From Turritopsis dohrnii (taxonomy: Eukaryota > Cnidaria > Hydrozoa > Anthoathecata > Oceaniidae): 64,000 nt of DNA. Position 1 is the stretch's first letter, and every line of letters begins with the position of its first letter. The DNA is taken from contig BQMF02000644.1 of assembly GCA_027922465.2 (NCBI GenBank), positions 62,001-126,000 on the forward strand, read 5' to 3'. Shown here one piece after another: positions 1 to 12,444 of the stretch. The position numbers were made by a program, and so were the translations under genes. The notes under the pieces are model-generated. The model was not told where the DNA came from. It saw only the letters and a list, made by a program, of their open reading frames with translations, and ran no database searches.

Positions 1-339
1 GATGAACGATGTATTATCTTAGAAATCTTTTATTCACGATGCTATCAAACCAAGCACAATAGTCCAAATATAAAAATACCAAACCGTGATTTATCATTAG
101 TTCTTAGAGAGTTCATATCGAATGTTTACATACAATTTTTTTGAAATGAAGATGATGCAATGCAATGCAAACAAAAGATCTTCCTAATGTTTTTCTCATG
201 GCTACCCATCATCATCAAGACATTAGGCAAATTTAAACATTAAACAAGAAGCCGCTTGGCTTGAAGACTTCAGGACGTAACACAACGATGCATATTTAGT
301 CTCAAAATACAACGTTGCCGAATTGCCAAATTATGTTCA

Positions 340-1075
340 AATCTAATAAAATGACTGGCAAATTCAAAATCAGCAACTTCTAATTGTGAGTTGTAGAAAT
401 TTTTATGAATATTGCGGAAATTTCTAAGTTTGATCCAAATTTGGCCCGAATTACCCATTTCTGGTCAAATCCGACAAAATGACCTAAAAATTTGACCTAA
501 ATTGGCCAATTTTAGTAAAACCTGGCAATATCAATGTCAAATTCGAAATCAGCACCTTTCAAATGTGATCCGTGCAAATTTTTGTGAGAATTGAAGAATT
601 TACGAAATTTGGTACAAATTTGGCCTAAATTGGCCAATTTTAGTCAAACCTGGCAATATCATTGTCAAATTTGAAACCAGCACCTTTCAAATGTGATCCG
701 TGCAAATTTTTGTGAAAATTGAAGAATTTACGAAATTTGGTCCAAATTTGGCCTAAATTGCCCAATTTTAGTCAAACCTGACAAAATCATGGTCAAATTT
801 GAAATCAGCACCTTTCAATTGTGATCCGTGCAAAATTTCATGAAAATTGAAGAACTTTCGAAATTTGATCCAAATTTGGCCTAAATTGCCCAATTTTAGT
901 CAAACCTGGCAATATCATTGTCAAATGAAAATCGAAGAACTTTCGAAATTTGGTCCAAATTTGGCCTAAATTGCTCAATTTTAGTCAAAACTGGCAATAT
1001 CATTGTCAAATTTGAAATCAGCACCTTTCAATTGTGCTCTGTGCAAATTTTCATGAAAATTGGTCAACTGGAAGT
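340..1075. repeat. Tandem satellite, about 125-bp unit
   Basis: Five to six diverged units repeat with a period near 125-128 bp. The phrase TGTGATCCGTGCAAATTT recurs near 566, 691 and 819 and, altered, near 1035. Each is followed by a block reading AATTTGGTCCAAATTTGGCC and then AGTCAAACCTGGCAATATCA. The unit near 910-960 has lost part of its middle. No open frame runs through the array. Confidence 0.85.
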
Positions 1076-1146
1076 CCTAATTTGACCAAATTTGCGAATT
1101 CGGCAACGATGTCATGTAAACGCTGCACGAAAACGTTCATAACTTG

Positions 1147-1186
1147 GAGTAGTAGTAGTAGTAGTAGGAGGAGGAGGAGGAGGAGA
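1147..1186. repeat. AGT/AGG trinucleotide microsatellite
   Basis: A run of AGT units passes directly into a run of AGG units just after the satellite. It looks like simple-sequence DNA, not coding. Confidence 0.9.
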
Positions 1187-1261
1187 AACCACGGGTATTT
1201 TAAATACTTTACTCCACCACGGGTGTCCTAAAGTCAACAAATTTCCCAAGAGTGTTATGTG

Positions 1262-1525
1262 GCACTACAAGATCATGGCGAAAATATTAATGCTATTTGC
1301 AATACAGGTTCCACAAAAACGTCTTTTAAAACTTTCTCTTACTGAAAATAAATCTTTTTGAAAATAATGATAAACATTATCCCCAAGGGATTGCAATAGC
1401 AATCCTGTCGAACAACTTAAAATAGAATTATAGAAGACGGTATCTACTTGAATTATCAAAATTAACTTTTGAAATAACTATTGCATCTTTTATCGGTAAC
1501 TGAATGAGAACCAGGTAATCATTAT
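1262..1525 (-). repeat. Dispersed repeat family D, copy 1
   Basis: It holds, in reverse orientation, the marker phrases of a short dispersed family: CTGGTTCTCATTCAGTTA near 1505-1525 and a form of ATAGAAACCGTCTGCTATAA near 1425-1450. Related copies lie near 21070-21180, 25420-25690, 30000-30050 and 36440-36600. No terminal inverted repeats were found, so the class is unknown. Confidence 0.6.
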
Positions 1526-2726
1526 CATAAAAGCAAACATTGAATATCATGAAGAAATGTGAATTGAAATTAGCAAAATGTTTTGTTTACATTTTTTTTC
1601 GATTTTTTTCTTTGGTACTAATCAATTACGTATGATGAGTTCACAATAGTTTTCTCTACGTAATGAGCACCTGCGTATGTTCTACGGCTACGGTAAATTC
1701 ATTACTTTTCCGTCGTAGAATGTACACGGCGGATTGGTATCTGCAACACAGTGCGTTATTTCATGATCTCCTTGAATTTCCCAATCACCTGGTTCACACC
1801 GCCGCCGTAGAATCACAGTTGCGTAAGCTCTCTAATACCTTGAATGCGCGAGCAAAATAAATTTTCAAAGTATGGCTTTTAGGCAAATTTTCCCGTTTCT
1901 ACGGTACAAGGACTGCTTACCAAAATGCAAAGTTGTCATTCTTAGTTAGAGTTAAGTAGACATTTTTCCCCTTTCCCCGGGAAGGCTTTGCTTTGCTTTG
2001 AGGTTTGTTTCTGGGAAACCAATATCTTCATGCTATTAATGTAAGTTGTGGATGGGAATATATTGTTTGTTGACCTTTTTGACAATCTCTCATATTCTAT
2101 CTAGATAGAAGTAAGGCTTCTTTACTTTTCAAAGCACACTAAAATTATTTGTTGACTGACCATCAATGTGCACAATGTGCTCAACAGCTGTGTTGTGTGC
2201 TAGGAATATCCATACGATCCATACATATTTCTTATCCATTCCTTTTGCTACTACCTTTCAGCCAGTTTTATTTAGCCTTTTGCGTTTTTTGAACCACTGG
2301 CACAAGAAAGAGTTTATTTCCGCACAACAAACCGAACTAGTCAACACAACATCATTTGCAATGAGACCACTTTTACAACCACAAAATTTTGTTAATTGGT
2401 CCTTAGAGATTTTGAATTCTTATTGCTAGTTGGAAATGTAGCGTATTAGGCTTTATTATTTACCCTCTGTAGAAAAAAATTGACCTTTATTATTTCTAAT
2501 GTAATCCACTCACAAATTGAACTGCTTTACAACAAAAACTGTAAACAACAATTACCTACCTGTAATGGCGGAAAATTATTGTCTGATTTGCTATTCAATA
2601 TATATACGGGGAGAGCGGGGCGATTAATCTGTAATAACCCTGATTTTTGTACACCCTGATGTAAACAAAGATTTCTATTGGTTAAAAAAGTCGTACGATA
2701 TTTGTGAAACAATCGATTTCACTATC

Positions 2727-2832
2727 AAAACATTCGAAAAGTCCATTCGAATTATTTGATTGGCTAAAAAATATTGCACAATTTTTGTAAACCAATCAAA
2801 TATATAATTCGAATGGACTTTTCGAATGTTTT
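2727..2832. repeat. Foldback element with near-perfect 37-41 bp arms
   Basis: The left arm (2727-2763) begins AAAACATTCGAAAAGTCCAT. The right arm (2792-2832) is its reverse complement apart from a 4-base insertion. The loop is about 28 bases. It has the structure of a short foldback MITE and could form a strong hairpin. Confidence 0.85.
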
Positions 2833-3309
2833 AATAAATTTATTTTCAATTTGTTTAATATTTCTTGAGTTGTTGATTTCAATATTGAATGTCTATTTCT
2901 TTGAATTCCTGCTTTCAATCATCAACCTTTTTACCATATAATTAACTACGTTCTGGCTATTTTGAAATTTTTTCAATGAACCTCGGGGCTATTAATCCCA
3001 AATCACCCTCGAAACCATGTTATTACTTACTAATAATTTGTCTGTTGGTTTTACTATTTCAGGTGTATAAGGCATTATCAAGAGTAATTGATATCAATTT
3101 ATGAATTGAGACGAATCACTATAGTCGTGGAATATCTGGTACACTTGAAACAATGAAACTGCTGTACCAAGGCAGGGGTAACAAATGTGACATGTTGGAA
3201 ATTTCCAGCATATGTGGTCAGGAAACATTGATTCAAATCGGTTACCGTTCATTTGAAAGGAAAATGTGACCAATTCCAGAATGTTTTATGTATACAAATT
3301 GAGTTTTGT

Positions 3310-4210
3310 TGATTGACATTTAAATTTACAACATAAAACTGGATGTTGTTCATTATCTGGGTTAAGTTACCTGAACATTTTGGTAAAGTTTAAAAGATGT
3401 CTGTTATGTATTTCTTGTTGGTTTTACTTCCTAGTGTTTCTTTATGCATTCGAAAAAGCTATTTTTTTATAATAGATCATTTTTATTCATGCTCTTTTTG
3501 CGACTATGAATGTCGGAATTATTTTGAATCTGTACTTATGCATAAAAGAACTGGAAATGATTGATTCATAAAGCATTTTGTTTTCCTTCTCTTTTCTATC
3601 TCCATCCCACATTCACAAAATCAAATCTTTAAATACACGTTATCAGACGATCAAACCCGACCTTGTTTTGATTTTTTATATTGTGACATTACTTGATATT
3701 AAGTTTTTCATAACTGAAAATTGCTATGGGCCAATTTCTGATAATTTTCATCAAATTACCACATCAAAACGAAGCAAGGGAGCACAGTTTGGTATTTGGA
3801 CATTTGAAGTAATGAGGTCTTTGAATCGCAATATAACTAAATTGTACATTACATTGATAGGATATATTTCAAGAAAACTAACAAAAATTACATATATTCT
3901 TTCAGTGGTGCAATTTTCTTTTCGCAGAGTGGTCTCCGTCCGGGATGTTTTAGGGTCAGGGTTAAGGGTTAGGATTACGGTTATTTTTTATCTCCATGAT
4001 GAAGAGCGAACAGTAAAAAATATGGCAGATACATTTAGGGGGGTGGTGCGAAAAGGAAATAGCGCCCTTTCAGTTATGGATATGCGTATTCATGCATTCA
4101 ACTCTCTCGTCGGAATTTGTTGAATGAATATCCGGCTTTCACGCATTCCATGTTTTCACTGGCGAACGGGTGATTCCACGCATCCACTCCGCAAACCTTA
4201 TATATTGATA
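3310..4210 (+). repeat. Dispersed element R1, longest copy
   Basis: Two distant parts of the window match this segment in inverted orientation. Positions 3549-4210 match 47764-48425, and 3310-3549 match about 63100-63340. Together they define a repeat of at least 900 bp. A 181-codon open frame (3578-4123) crosses it, but the inverted copy breaks that frame and it resembles no protein I know. The copy includes degenerate TTAGGG-like units near 3950-3975. Confidence 0.85.
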
Positions 4211-4563
4211 GAATGTGTTGCTGTCACTCAAGATATGAAAATCAATGGTATGACCACACGAAAATTAAAGACATCGCAGTGGCTATCCATACGTAACCGT
4301 ATTTCACCTTATATTTTCTATTCGTACGTGAAAATCACGTACTTCCAAAAGTATTTTCTATTCATACGTGATTCCCGGTTTTCCGATAAAAAACTGAATT
4401 GAGACAACACATGTTGTTCACACGCATACAGTTTATCTAACAATTTCAGACCATCTAAAATATGCCATATATGGCATATAGCTTTACGTCATTCGTAATG
4501 GTGCATTAAACTGTGCGACCGCCAGTGAAGGACCAGGACGGCACGACGGTCAGGTCAGGTCAG

Positions 4564-4810
4564 TACCGTAAAACGGGGTGACTTGAAACAAAATTCGCCG
4601 TTTTTTGAAAAGATTTGCTCATAACTTTTAATCTAAGAAAGTAATTACTATGAAATTTTGAAAAAAGGTCTATTCATCTTTTGTCTTTCAGATAACGAAG
4701 TGTTCAAACTAATTGATGCATACCATGTCAAGTTATTGCTTCACAAAGTACACCTACTGAAATTTATCGTGCGGGGGTGACTTGAAACAGTGCTGTTTGC
4801 ACAAAAATGT
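4564..4810. repeat. Remnant of a TA-flanked element starting CCGTAAAACGGGG
   Basis: The phrase CGGGGTGACTTGAAACA appears at about 4573, and GGGGTGACTTGAAACAG at about 4774. The first follows a TA dinucleotide, as in the other TA-flanked elements of the window. No inverted partner end was found, so this is probably a one-ended fragment. Confidence 0.4.
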
Positions 4811-5678
4811 TGTTGTATAGAGCGCCAAAACAGAAAACGTGTGATCTACGATTACTTGCGTATAAAACATAAATTAAAATAATTTGTTATTGCCAGTTTC
4901 ATTTTTATTAAGTGATGGAGAGTGTTAGTAAATTTTGAAAACTCAAAATTTCAGAATGGTAAAACATTGTAAAAAATAAGTTATCTGAAGCCATTAAAAT
5001 CATTAAGCGTGTGATAACGTAATTGTTTCAGAAACAATATCGAAAGCAGGCAAGATGAATTTGAATTTATAGCTAGTTTACACGACTGTACTTACTTAAA
5101 ACTTGTAAATTGAATATATATAATCAAATTTCTGTCTAACTTTCTTTTTCGTGCTTCTCATAGTTTAGGATATACTTCCTTTACCATTTCGATAGAGATG
5201 TCACTTATTGATCCATCGTCTTTGTATTTTCCACACAAGCGCTTCATCATTTCATCCGGATTACGCGAATTTATTGCGCCATTGCATATGACATGTATAT
5301 GGAGTATGAAACGGCGTCCATATATCAAAAAGGCAAGAAGAAGCCCTGGTCACGAGGTTAAGTATGAAATTGTAAAAGTAACAACATGCAGCCCGTCTAT
5401 CGCCAATTTCACAATAAGTATGGTGTGCTCATAGCCTTGAACGGAGGATATAATTGCAGCACCGATTTGTTCAGAATTCTGATTAGTATTCAGTTATGGT
5501 ACTTAGTAAAACGAGTCTATTGAGGTTCAATTCTTAGATTATTGACCCTTTCTATTAATGGAACTTATAATAATTACCAAATGACTTATACCACCTTTGA
5601 AACTCCATCGGCTGAACTTTATCACACATCAATGATTCGTTGTTGTTGTTGTTGCCGCAGTTGATGCAGACACTGTTG

Positions 5679-6047
5679 TTACTGCTCATGTAGCTGCAAA
5701 TGTTTCTGCTGTTGTTCTTGCAGTTGTTGTTGTTGTTCTTGCAATTGTTGTTGTTGTTGTTGCAGTTGTCGTTGCTGTTGCTGTTGTTCTTGCAATTGAT
5801 GCGGCTGTTGTTGTTGTTCTTGCAGTTGTTGTTGTTGCTGTTGTTGTTGTTGTTGTTGTTCTTGCAGTTGATGTTGCTGCTGTTGTTGCTGTTGTTCTTG
5901 CATTTGTTGTTGTTCTTGGAGTTGTTGTTCTTGCAGTTGATGTTGTTTTTGTAGAGGATTTTGTTGTTGATGTTGTTGTGGTTGTTGCTGCTCTTGTTGT
6001 TGTTGTTGTTGTTGTGGCAGGTGGTTATTTTCATCATCAAATGCATT
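5679..6047 (-). CDS. Glutamine-rich 3'-terminal exon (partial gene)
   Basis: On the minus strand a good splice acceptor (TTTATTTCTTCAG, ending at 6048) is followed by an open frame of 123 codons ending in TAA. It starts NAFDDENNHLPQQQ, then runs through Q-rich sequence broken by E, L, H and P, with units such as LQEQQQQ, and ends HLQLHEQ. The underlying DNA is an impure CAA/CAG repeat. Other frames give poly-N or poly-L and are artefacts. The mix of CAA and CAG codons and the regular LQEQ units suggest selection on protein. Upstream exons were not found, so function is unknown. A non-coding trinucleotide repeat remains possible. Confidence 0.4.
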   Translation of the reverse strand, partial: NAFDDENNHLPQQQQQQQEQQQPQQHQQQNPLQKQHQLQEQQLQEQQQMQEQQQQQQQHQLQEQQQQQQQQQQQLQEQQQQPHQLQEQQQQQRQLQQQQQQLQEQQQQLQEQQQKHLQLHEQ

Positions 6048-7031
6048 CTGAAGAAATAAATCATTGGCTAAGATTAGATTTCATTACTATTTCATTACTT
6101 AATCAGTTTTGCAGAAACGCAAAGCTCCATGAAAACTGGAAGCTTTCAAAGGAATTTCAACCATGATTGCACAAGCATCTATGACAAATTTAAACTCCCA
6201 TCTACCTTAAAGTTGCATACAAAAAAGCATTAATTGTCACAAGCAGCCTAAACTGATAAAAGTCAAGTATATTAAATATCAGGAAACTTTTCTTTTATTT
6301 CTTTTGACAATCTTTATACAGGATATTCATTTCAGTTCTATATAGGTGTCTACAAAGTATAAACATAACAAAAACTGTTCTACCAATGTGTACCAATGTG
6401 TCCCATGTAGGTAACAAATTTAGAGAATACTGTTGAAAGTTGGAAAAAAGTATGAAAACAAAACTTAAACTAGACCTGGAAATATTTCTCACATAACGCA
6501 ATTTAGAGAAATGCTTTTGCACCCATAAAAACCAGTAAAATATAGAAATTGAAGGAATAAGGAGCAACTTTCCTCAAAGGTCATCATTCATTCAATTGAC
6601 AAGTACAGATTTTAGTGCTCAGTATTTATTCAAAGCATGAAACTTTTATTGGTCAGCGCCAAAGGTAGCTGATCTTTCATTTCCCCGTGTTTGTCAGTCC
6701 GTCAGTCAGTTAGTAAGATCGCAGTTCTTCACGCCCTGGTTAAGCGCCCGTTATTGCTAAATTTCAGTTTTTCGGTTCAAAATAAGAAAGTTCAATTGTA
6801 TATATATATGTCAATGATTGAAGAAATTGTTTTCTTAGCTCACTATATCTTTAGGGAAGACTAGGTGTGCTGAGAATTATTCTGAATTATTCTATCGTAA
6901 TTCTATTCTTGTGGTAGCACTTCCATTTTGCAGTTTTATAGTGAAATTTTGATGAACAAGAAAAAAGGATTTGAGATGATGGAAATGTATAATCCTCTCG
7001 TGCAAAAAATATTAGGTTTTCTTTGTTATTG

Positions 7032-7053
7032 TTAGGGTTAGGGTTAGGGTTAG
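7032..7053 (+). repeat. Interstitial TTAGGG telomere-type repeat
   Basis: Three perfect TTAGGG units and a partial fourth. This is the telomeric repeat of most animals, here at an internal site. Confidence 0.9.
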
Positions 7054-7487
7054 TCATATTCTACTACAGTTCACCATCAAATTTTTTTCTGCCTTGTTGA
7101 AGCTCATTTGAGAGATTATATGCATTACTGTGAAAAATTTCATATAATATAAAGCTTGATTTTTTTATATTTATACTACAAACCACACCAATAATAATCA
7201 ATACTGCACTGTCAATTAAACTAAATCCAAAACTTAACTGAGCTTTGCAATGTGATTACGTACGTGATTTATTAAGGCTCTATCTAAACATCAGATCCAT
7301 GGAATTCACACAGACTTTGCACATATTTGTCGCGATGTGTATGACATTGCTTTCCACATCCTGCTCACATTTTCTTACTTCGTCTTTCCCAGTATATTAT
7401 CTGAAAGTTATAGTGTCTGTTTGGATTTTTAGAAGACTTTTAAGAAGGTCCCTTTTCACTTTTCAATTTTCCGCAGATCAACAAATA

Positions 7488-7830
7488 CCTATTACACGAA
7501 ATTAAACCACGTATGAGATAGTTAAAAAGATTTTTAGTTTCTTTTGATATAAAAGTTGGCAACAATATAATCATTTCTGAATTTCAATCACCTGGTATCA
7601 TCCAAACCATCACATGTGGGTGAACGTTCTTTACTTGGTCAATACATGTAATTTTTCATGAGTAAGAGAATCCTTTTATTGCAAAAAATGAATTTATCCG
7701 TTTTTGTTTATCAACTAATTTTTCTTTAAGTGCGTCTTAATTAATACACATTTTTTCACAACTTATGTACATGCGGCTTAATTAATGTGCGGCTGAAACT
7801 AGGTACGCGGTTTAATTTCGTGTAATAAGG
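7488..7830. mobile_element. 343-bp MITE, about 27-bp TIRs, TA duplication
   Basis: The left end CCTATTACACGAAATTAAAC and the right end read in reverse complement (CCTTATTACACGAAATTAAA) match over about 27 bp. Both ends are flanked by TA. The inside has no open frame. TA duplication and CC termini suggest a Tc1/mariner/pogo-type non-autonomous element. Confidence 0.85.
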
Positions 7831-7832
7831 TA

Positions 7833-10580
7833 CGTTCTTTCTCTAGCATTTGTGTGTTCCATTTGTTTCTGTGAATCCTCAATCAGTAAAAGTCCTGGGA
7901 ATGAGGTGAATCCCATAAAGTGCCATTTTGTGTTTGTGACACATTATCGTGCAAGATGGTTGAATTCTGGCAAAGTTATTTGTTTCAAAGATACGCTAGG
8001 GGATATGGAATTTTTGTAAAAAAATGATATCATAAAAAAGTTCTTTGCATTATTAATATAACCAGTAATTCTTCACACTTATTACCTTTCAACATCTTTT
8101 ATCTGCTTCATCTATTATATTTTAGTATTTGTTGTGACTTGGTTATGTACATTTTGCTTACCAGACAGGTCTGTTTATTACAGTGTCTAAAGTTAGCAAG
8201 TCTGTCCAAAATTAGGACGGTTGACAGAATATAAGGCAATAAATTTGAACAACTCATTCAGGCAGTGTAGTGATGGTGTACCGAGAGTCTTCCTAATTTT
8301 GCTGAATGCGAAAAATGAATATATATAATATATATCATACTCATAAACTATAGCAGAAACTATAGTTTGATTGACAGGTGTAGCTTTTTCATTTACAGAC
8401 AGTTGAATTTGATTTGTGTTCTGAATTAGGAAAATTGACAGTACTGGCTAGTACTTTAAAACTGGCAGCTGCAACTCATGGCAAGTCTCCTAGTCATGTC
8501 AATACTCTACTCTGATGAAGCCTACACAGGTTTTCTTTATAAAGAGCAGCAACATCTGGCGTTTTTATTTTTGGATCCTTTCTAAACTTGTTCTCTTATT
8601 TGATCCCAGTCAATTTGTTTGCCAATTCTGCATTCATGAATGGGAGTCCAGCGACACCGTCTTTGCCTATAGTCTATATTAATAGCACATTTGCTTTTTG
8701 CCTGTCTGTCTGCATACTCCATCAGTTATACAAAATTTAATACAAATTTTTTCAGATTTTTTTAACCATAGAAAATGAAAAATTTTCCCATGAATTGTCA
8801 TGAACTGGATTTTACATTTTTAGGATTGGTTAATTGAAAAGTGATTCACCCCACCCACCCTGAAATAGATAAAGTCAGCTATTCCCTTAGTAAAATAGTA
8901 TTTGTATATCTGTTTGCAAGTTTCTGTAAGGTCTGAATTTTGTTAAATGGGCCTAGAACTAAGTGGTGCATTGTGCAGTTATACATAACTTTTAACACTT
9001 TTATTTTTAGTAATCAGCAACTGCTCGGTATTGGATCTTCATTTAACTTAATGATTGATGTCCACTTAAATTGGTAGAAAGAAAAGTTCACCTGCGCGAT
9101 TAGACAAACTCGTGTGCTTGTAAGAACGTTAAGCTGGAAAGTAAAAATTGAAGCTGAAATAAAATCGATTAAAGTATCCGTAATTGCTGTAGTTGTTCTT
9201 GTCCATTTGATTTCTGTAAATATTACCCGACTAATAAGGTTTTAATTGATCGTTATGGAAACGCGCGGGCGACCTGGTTTTCTTTCAAAACGTTTACCGA
9301 TGATTACTCTTTACTTTTATGTTTTTATATGAATTTGACTTTGGTACTTCCGTTAGAAAACAATGCGCATGTGATATGTTATGGCACTTGTTATTCGGCA
9401 CTTAGGAAATTGTCTTTATGGTCTGCACAGGATATAGATCCAAATATTAAATTAGAGGAAACAAATTATATGTGTGGTCAGGCTTCTCCAGTTGTCATTC
9501 GATGACTTACCTATTCAATAGTGCTAACGTAATATGGTCCTTTCCACCGCATATGGTTTTAATGTATCTTTGTTTTGGGTGAATAGATTTACATTTTCGA
9601 TTTGTATGCCTACCAACCAAAAACAGGCGTACCAGGTTTTAAAAAGCAATTCTTTCGTTTTGTAAGTAAGCGATTATAATCTTTTGATTTTTGAGCATAT
9701 ATTTTGCGCTGACCTTAAGGCCTATGGGCCTCTTGTTTTATATTCACACTGAACTTATCATGTTCACTTTATCAGCCACAGTTCGGTATTTAATTTTAGC
9801 CTAGAGTAAAGCCTAGTCTTGAGTGAAGGAGTGTGATTTTTTCAGTCAGTGAAGTTGAGCAGTGGAGGATTTTTGCTTTGCCTGCTACCTTTTAAAATGA
9901 TTCCAGAGAAAATGTTAAATGATGGAAATAAATTATTTTAGTTCACTGTTTTTCAAAGAGTTTCGTAAAAGTCTTTTATAAAAACATCATGCATAGTTTT
10001 TTAAATTAGGGAAGAAAAAAATGATATGTATTTTTAATAAAACGAAAAATTAAACAATATGTTCATAATGTTATCTGAAATAATATCGTAAATTCCAAAT
10101 GAAAAAAACATTTTTATAGTGAAAATATTAATCCATAACAAAATCACCACATAGATGAAAGTAGACATTTTTGTTTTGGCTTAAGTAATTTACAAACTGT
10201 TATGTTGGAAAGCGGTTTCATATATGTTTGTTGTTTTTAAGTGGACAGTATGCATATATTAATTTTTACGAAATAAGATATGATATACAGTATCAAGACA
10301 GTACATGTGATTACCAAATTCATCCATAGTTAATGTCATTGGATTAAATTACTATCCCGGGAAGCATATTCAACCACATTCATGTGTCTCAATCCTGTGT
10401 ATTAAAATATTATGCATAATTTTCTGAACGTTTTTTGCATATACGTTATCAAGATTGTACTAGCAGTATTTGAAATGAACTCTTTGAATTAACATAACTG
10501 ATTGTTCTCCACATAAAAAGGGTTTCCTTTATTCGTAGCTGGCTCTTCATGAGTACGGACATAATCTGACTAAATAGCAT
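7833..10580. other. No gene recognised
   Basis: AT-rich sequence with no open frame above 60 codons and no protein-like translation that I recognise. A few short tandem and inverted motifs are present, none strong. Confidence 0.6.
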
Positions 10581-10581
10581 A

Positions 10582-12444
10582 CCGTATTTCCTCTAATAAA
10601 TACTGCCTTTTGATAAATATAGCACTTGTAGCCAACCATTTGTAGCAAACGCCGTCCCAGGGCCTTAACTGGCATTACGGGTGATCGCTGAACGGCCCCA
10701 TCCCAAACCAAAATAGATACCCTTTTAACAGTTGGTAATTCACAATTTTTTAGAACACGACTTTTAAAGTAAATTACAGCGAATTAGCAATGTAGAGTAA
10801 CAAAGAAACAGTGAATTAACAACATAGAATAACTAAGACACGGTTAAAACTACTTTTATCAATATCAAGTTATCAACGATTCCTTGATTTGATTTATTAT
10901 ACAACACTATTAAACTAAACCAAAGCAGTTTTATGCATCATTCACGAATACACTGCGCTAGCAGAGAACGGCGATAGTGATATTGCTCTTCCTTTACATT
11001 TTTCTTAACATATCTTTTCTGTAAAACATTTTCACACAATCCTTACTGTCCTTCTTAAGAATAAGGAAACATTATTGTTCAAGTTTGCTTCTGTCTAATT
11101 TTTCATTTTCTAATAAACTAGTATCCCGTGTAAACATTTTTTACGGGTTTTAATTCTGAAAGTGACATCTCAAAACCTGGTGTCCAAAAATTGAATCACA
11201 GCATGATGAACAGAAAGGGTATCAGTGCTGTAAGTACTTTAAACTTTAGAAATAGGAGCGCAGAACAGTCGTTTTACTTGGAAGATCTTAAACCCATCAA
11301 AAATAAAAATACGCGCTGCGTGTGCATCGGCTTTTTTCACTTTGTAAAATAAATTGTATCGATTGAAGATGCAATGCAATGGTTGCCCGTGATGAAAAAT
11401 CTAACGTCAATACGAAAAAGAAATACTTCTCACCCTTTTAATTAAGAAACTCTAGGTATTCCAGCTAAAGCATTTTTAGTTCACTATCAACACAGAAAAA
11501 CTTTTTAATCGGAAGATCTGACACACATCAAAATATTCATAATACATCTTTCATGATAGTAGTAAAAATAAATTGTGCGTACAGGAAAACAACAAAAATG
11601 CTAGATAAATAAACTGTGTTCTAACTAAATAGATCTATAATATTTTAGCTTTGGTTTAACTTCAAACAAAGAGAATATACCTATCCATACTAATTCACAT
11701 CATCGTGTTAGTAAACAACAACATCTTCTGCAGCCATTTTCAAACACTTATAAACTCTTTCCATATTTCATATCTGAAAACAAAATAATAGTACTTTAAA
11801 CTACTACTAATTTAAACTACTACTTTCCAGCACACTTTCCTACTGTAAACATATACTTAAAACACTTTCTTCTGCTATTTCTTTTCCACTGAAATTACGC
11901 TACCATATTTATACACTGAAAAACATAAAACTACTTTCTTCGTTTGGAAAAAACTGCTTTTATGCTTATGTGAGGTAACTTTCTCTATTTTGCAGAAGAT
12001 TTTCTTCTATAAACATACACTAAATACCTCTGTAAACTTTCTTTTCTTTCCAGTAAGTGTAGTAAACCTTTCACCTTTCACCTTTGTCTGCTTCGTGCTA
12101 AACTGTCTGTAGACTAAGGGATTTACTAACAGATTCCGTCGGCAACCAATCAAAACGGCGAAAAAATAATTTCTTGCGTTTTGATTGGCTTAAAAATAAC
12201 TGACGTTAGATGCCCCGTGCTATTATACTAATCGTGAATGTGTCTTGCGTGGTCTAACTGCCGCTATATGACCACGATTAAGAAGATTTTGGGCGTAAAT
12301 TTTTAAAAAAACAATCACTCTCTAAGTTAAATGTGTTGCACACGATTGCGGATTATTATAAGTAGATACCGCCCTCTACTAAACGCTGCATCCAAAAACT
12401 GGAATTTGTAATAAATGCTACGACATTTATTAGAGGAAATACAG
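10582..12444. mobile_element. TA-flanked MITE (TIR CCGTATTTCCTCTAATAAA), split by a Helitron
   Basis: The left end CCGTATTTCCTCTAATAAA and the inverted right end (12420-12444) are both flanked by TA. It is the same family as the element at 18200-18590. Part of its interior near 10930-11060 matches that copy in the opposite orientation. Removing the nested Helitron at 11118-12366 leaves an element of about 614 bp. Confidence 0.8.
11118..12366 (-). mobile_element. Non-autonomous Helitron nested in the MITE (1,249 bp)
   Basis: Read on the minus strand it starts TCTACTTATAATAATCCGC (12366 downward) and ends in CTAG (11121-11118). The CTAG is preceded by an imperfect hairpin made by CCCGTGTAAAC and its partner TTTTTTACGGG. 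It sits exactly between A and T of the host site, the Helitron rule. No RepHel frame is inside. Its 5' region (12240-12300) closely matches that of the Helitron at 61166-63084, sharing GCCGCTATATGACCACGATT. Confidence 0.8.

Noticed and set aside
3578..4123. 181-codon open frame as a host gene
   Set aside because: It lies wholly in dispersed repeat R1. The inverted copy at 47764-48425 breaks the frame, and the translation shows no family-like pattern.
5555..6064. Poly-asparagine frame, and the poly-leucine frame on the opposite strand
   Set aside because: Both are alternative readings of the same trinucleotide repeat. Only the Q-rich frame has a matching splice acceptor and varied residues.
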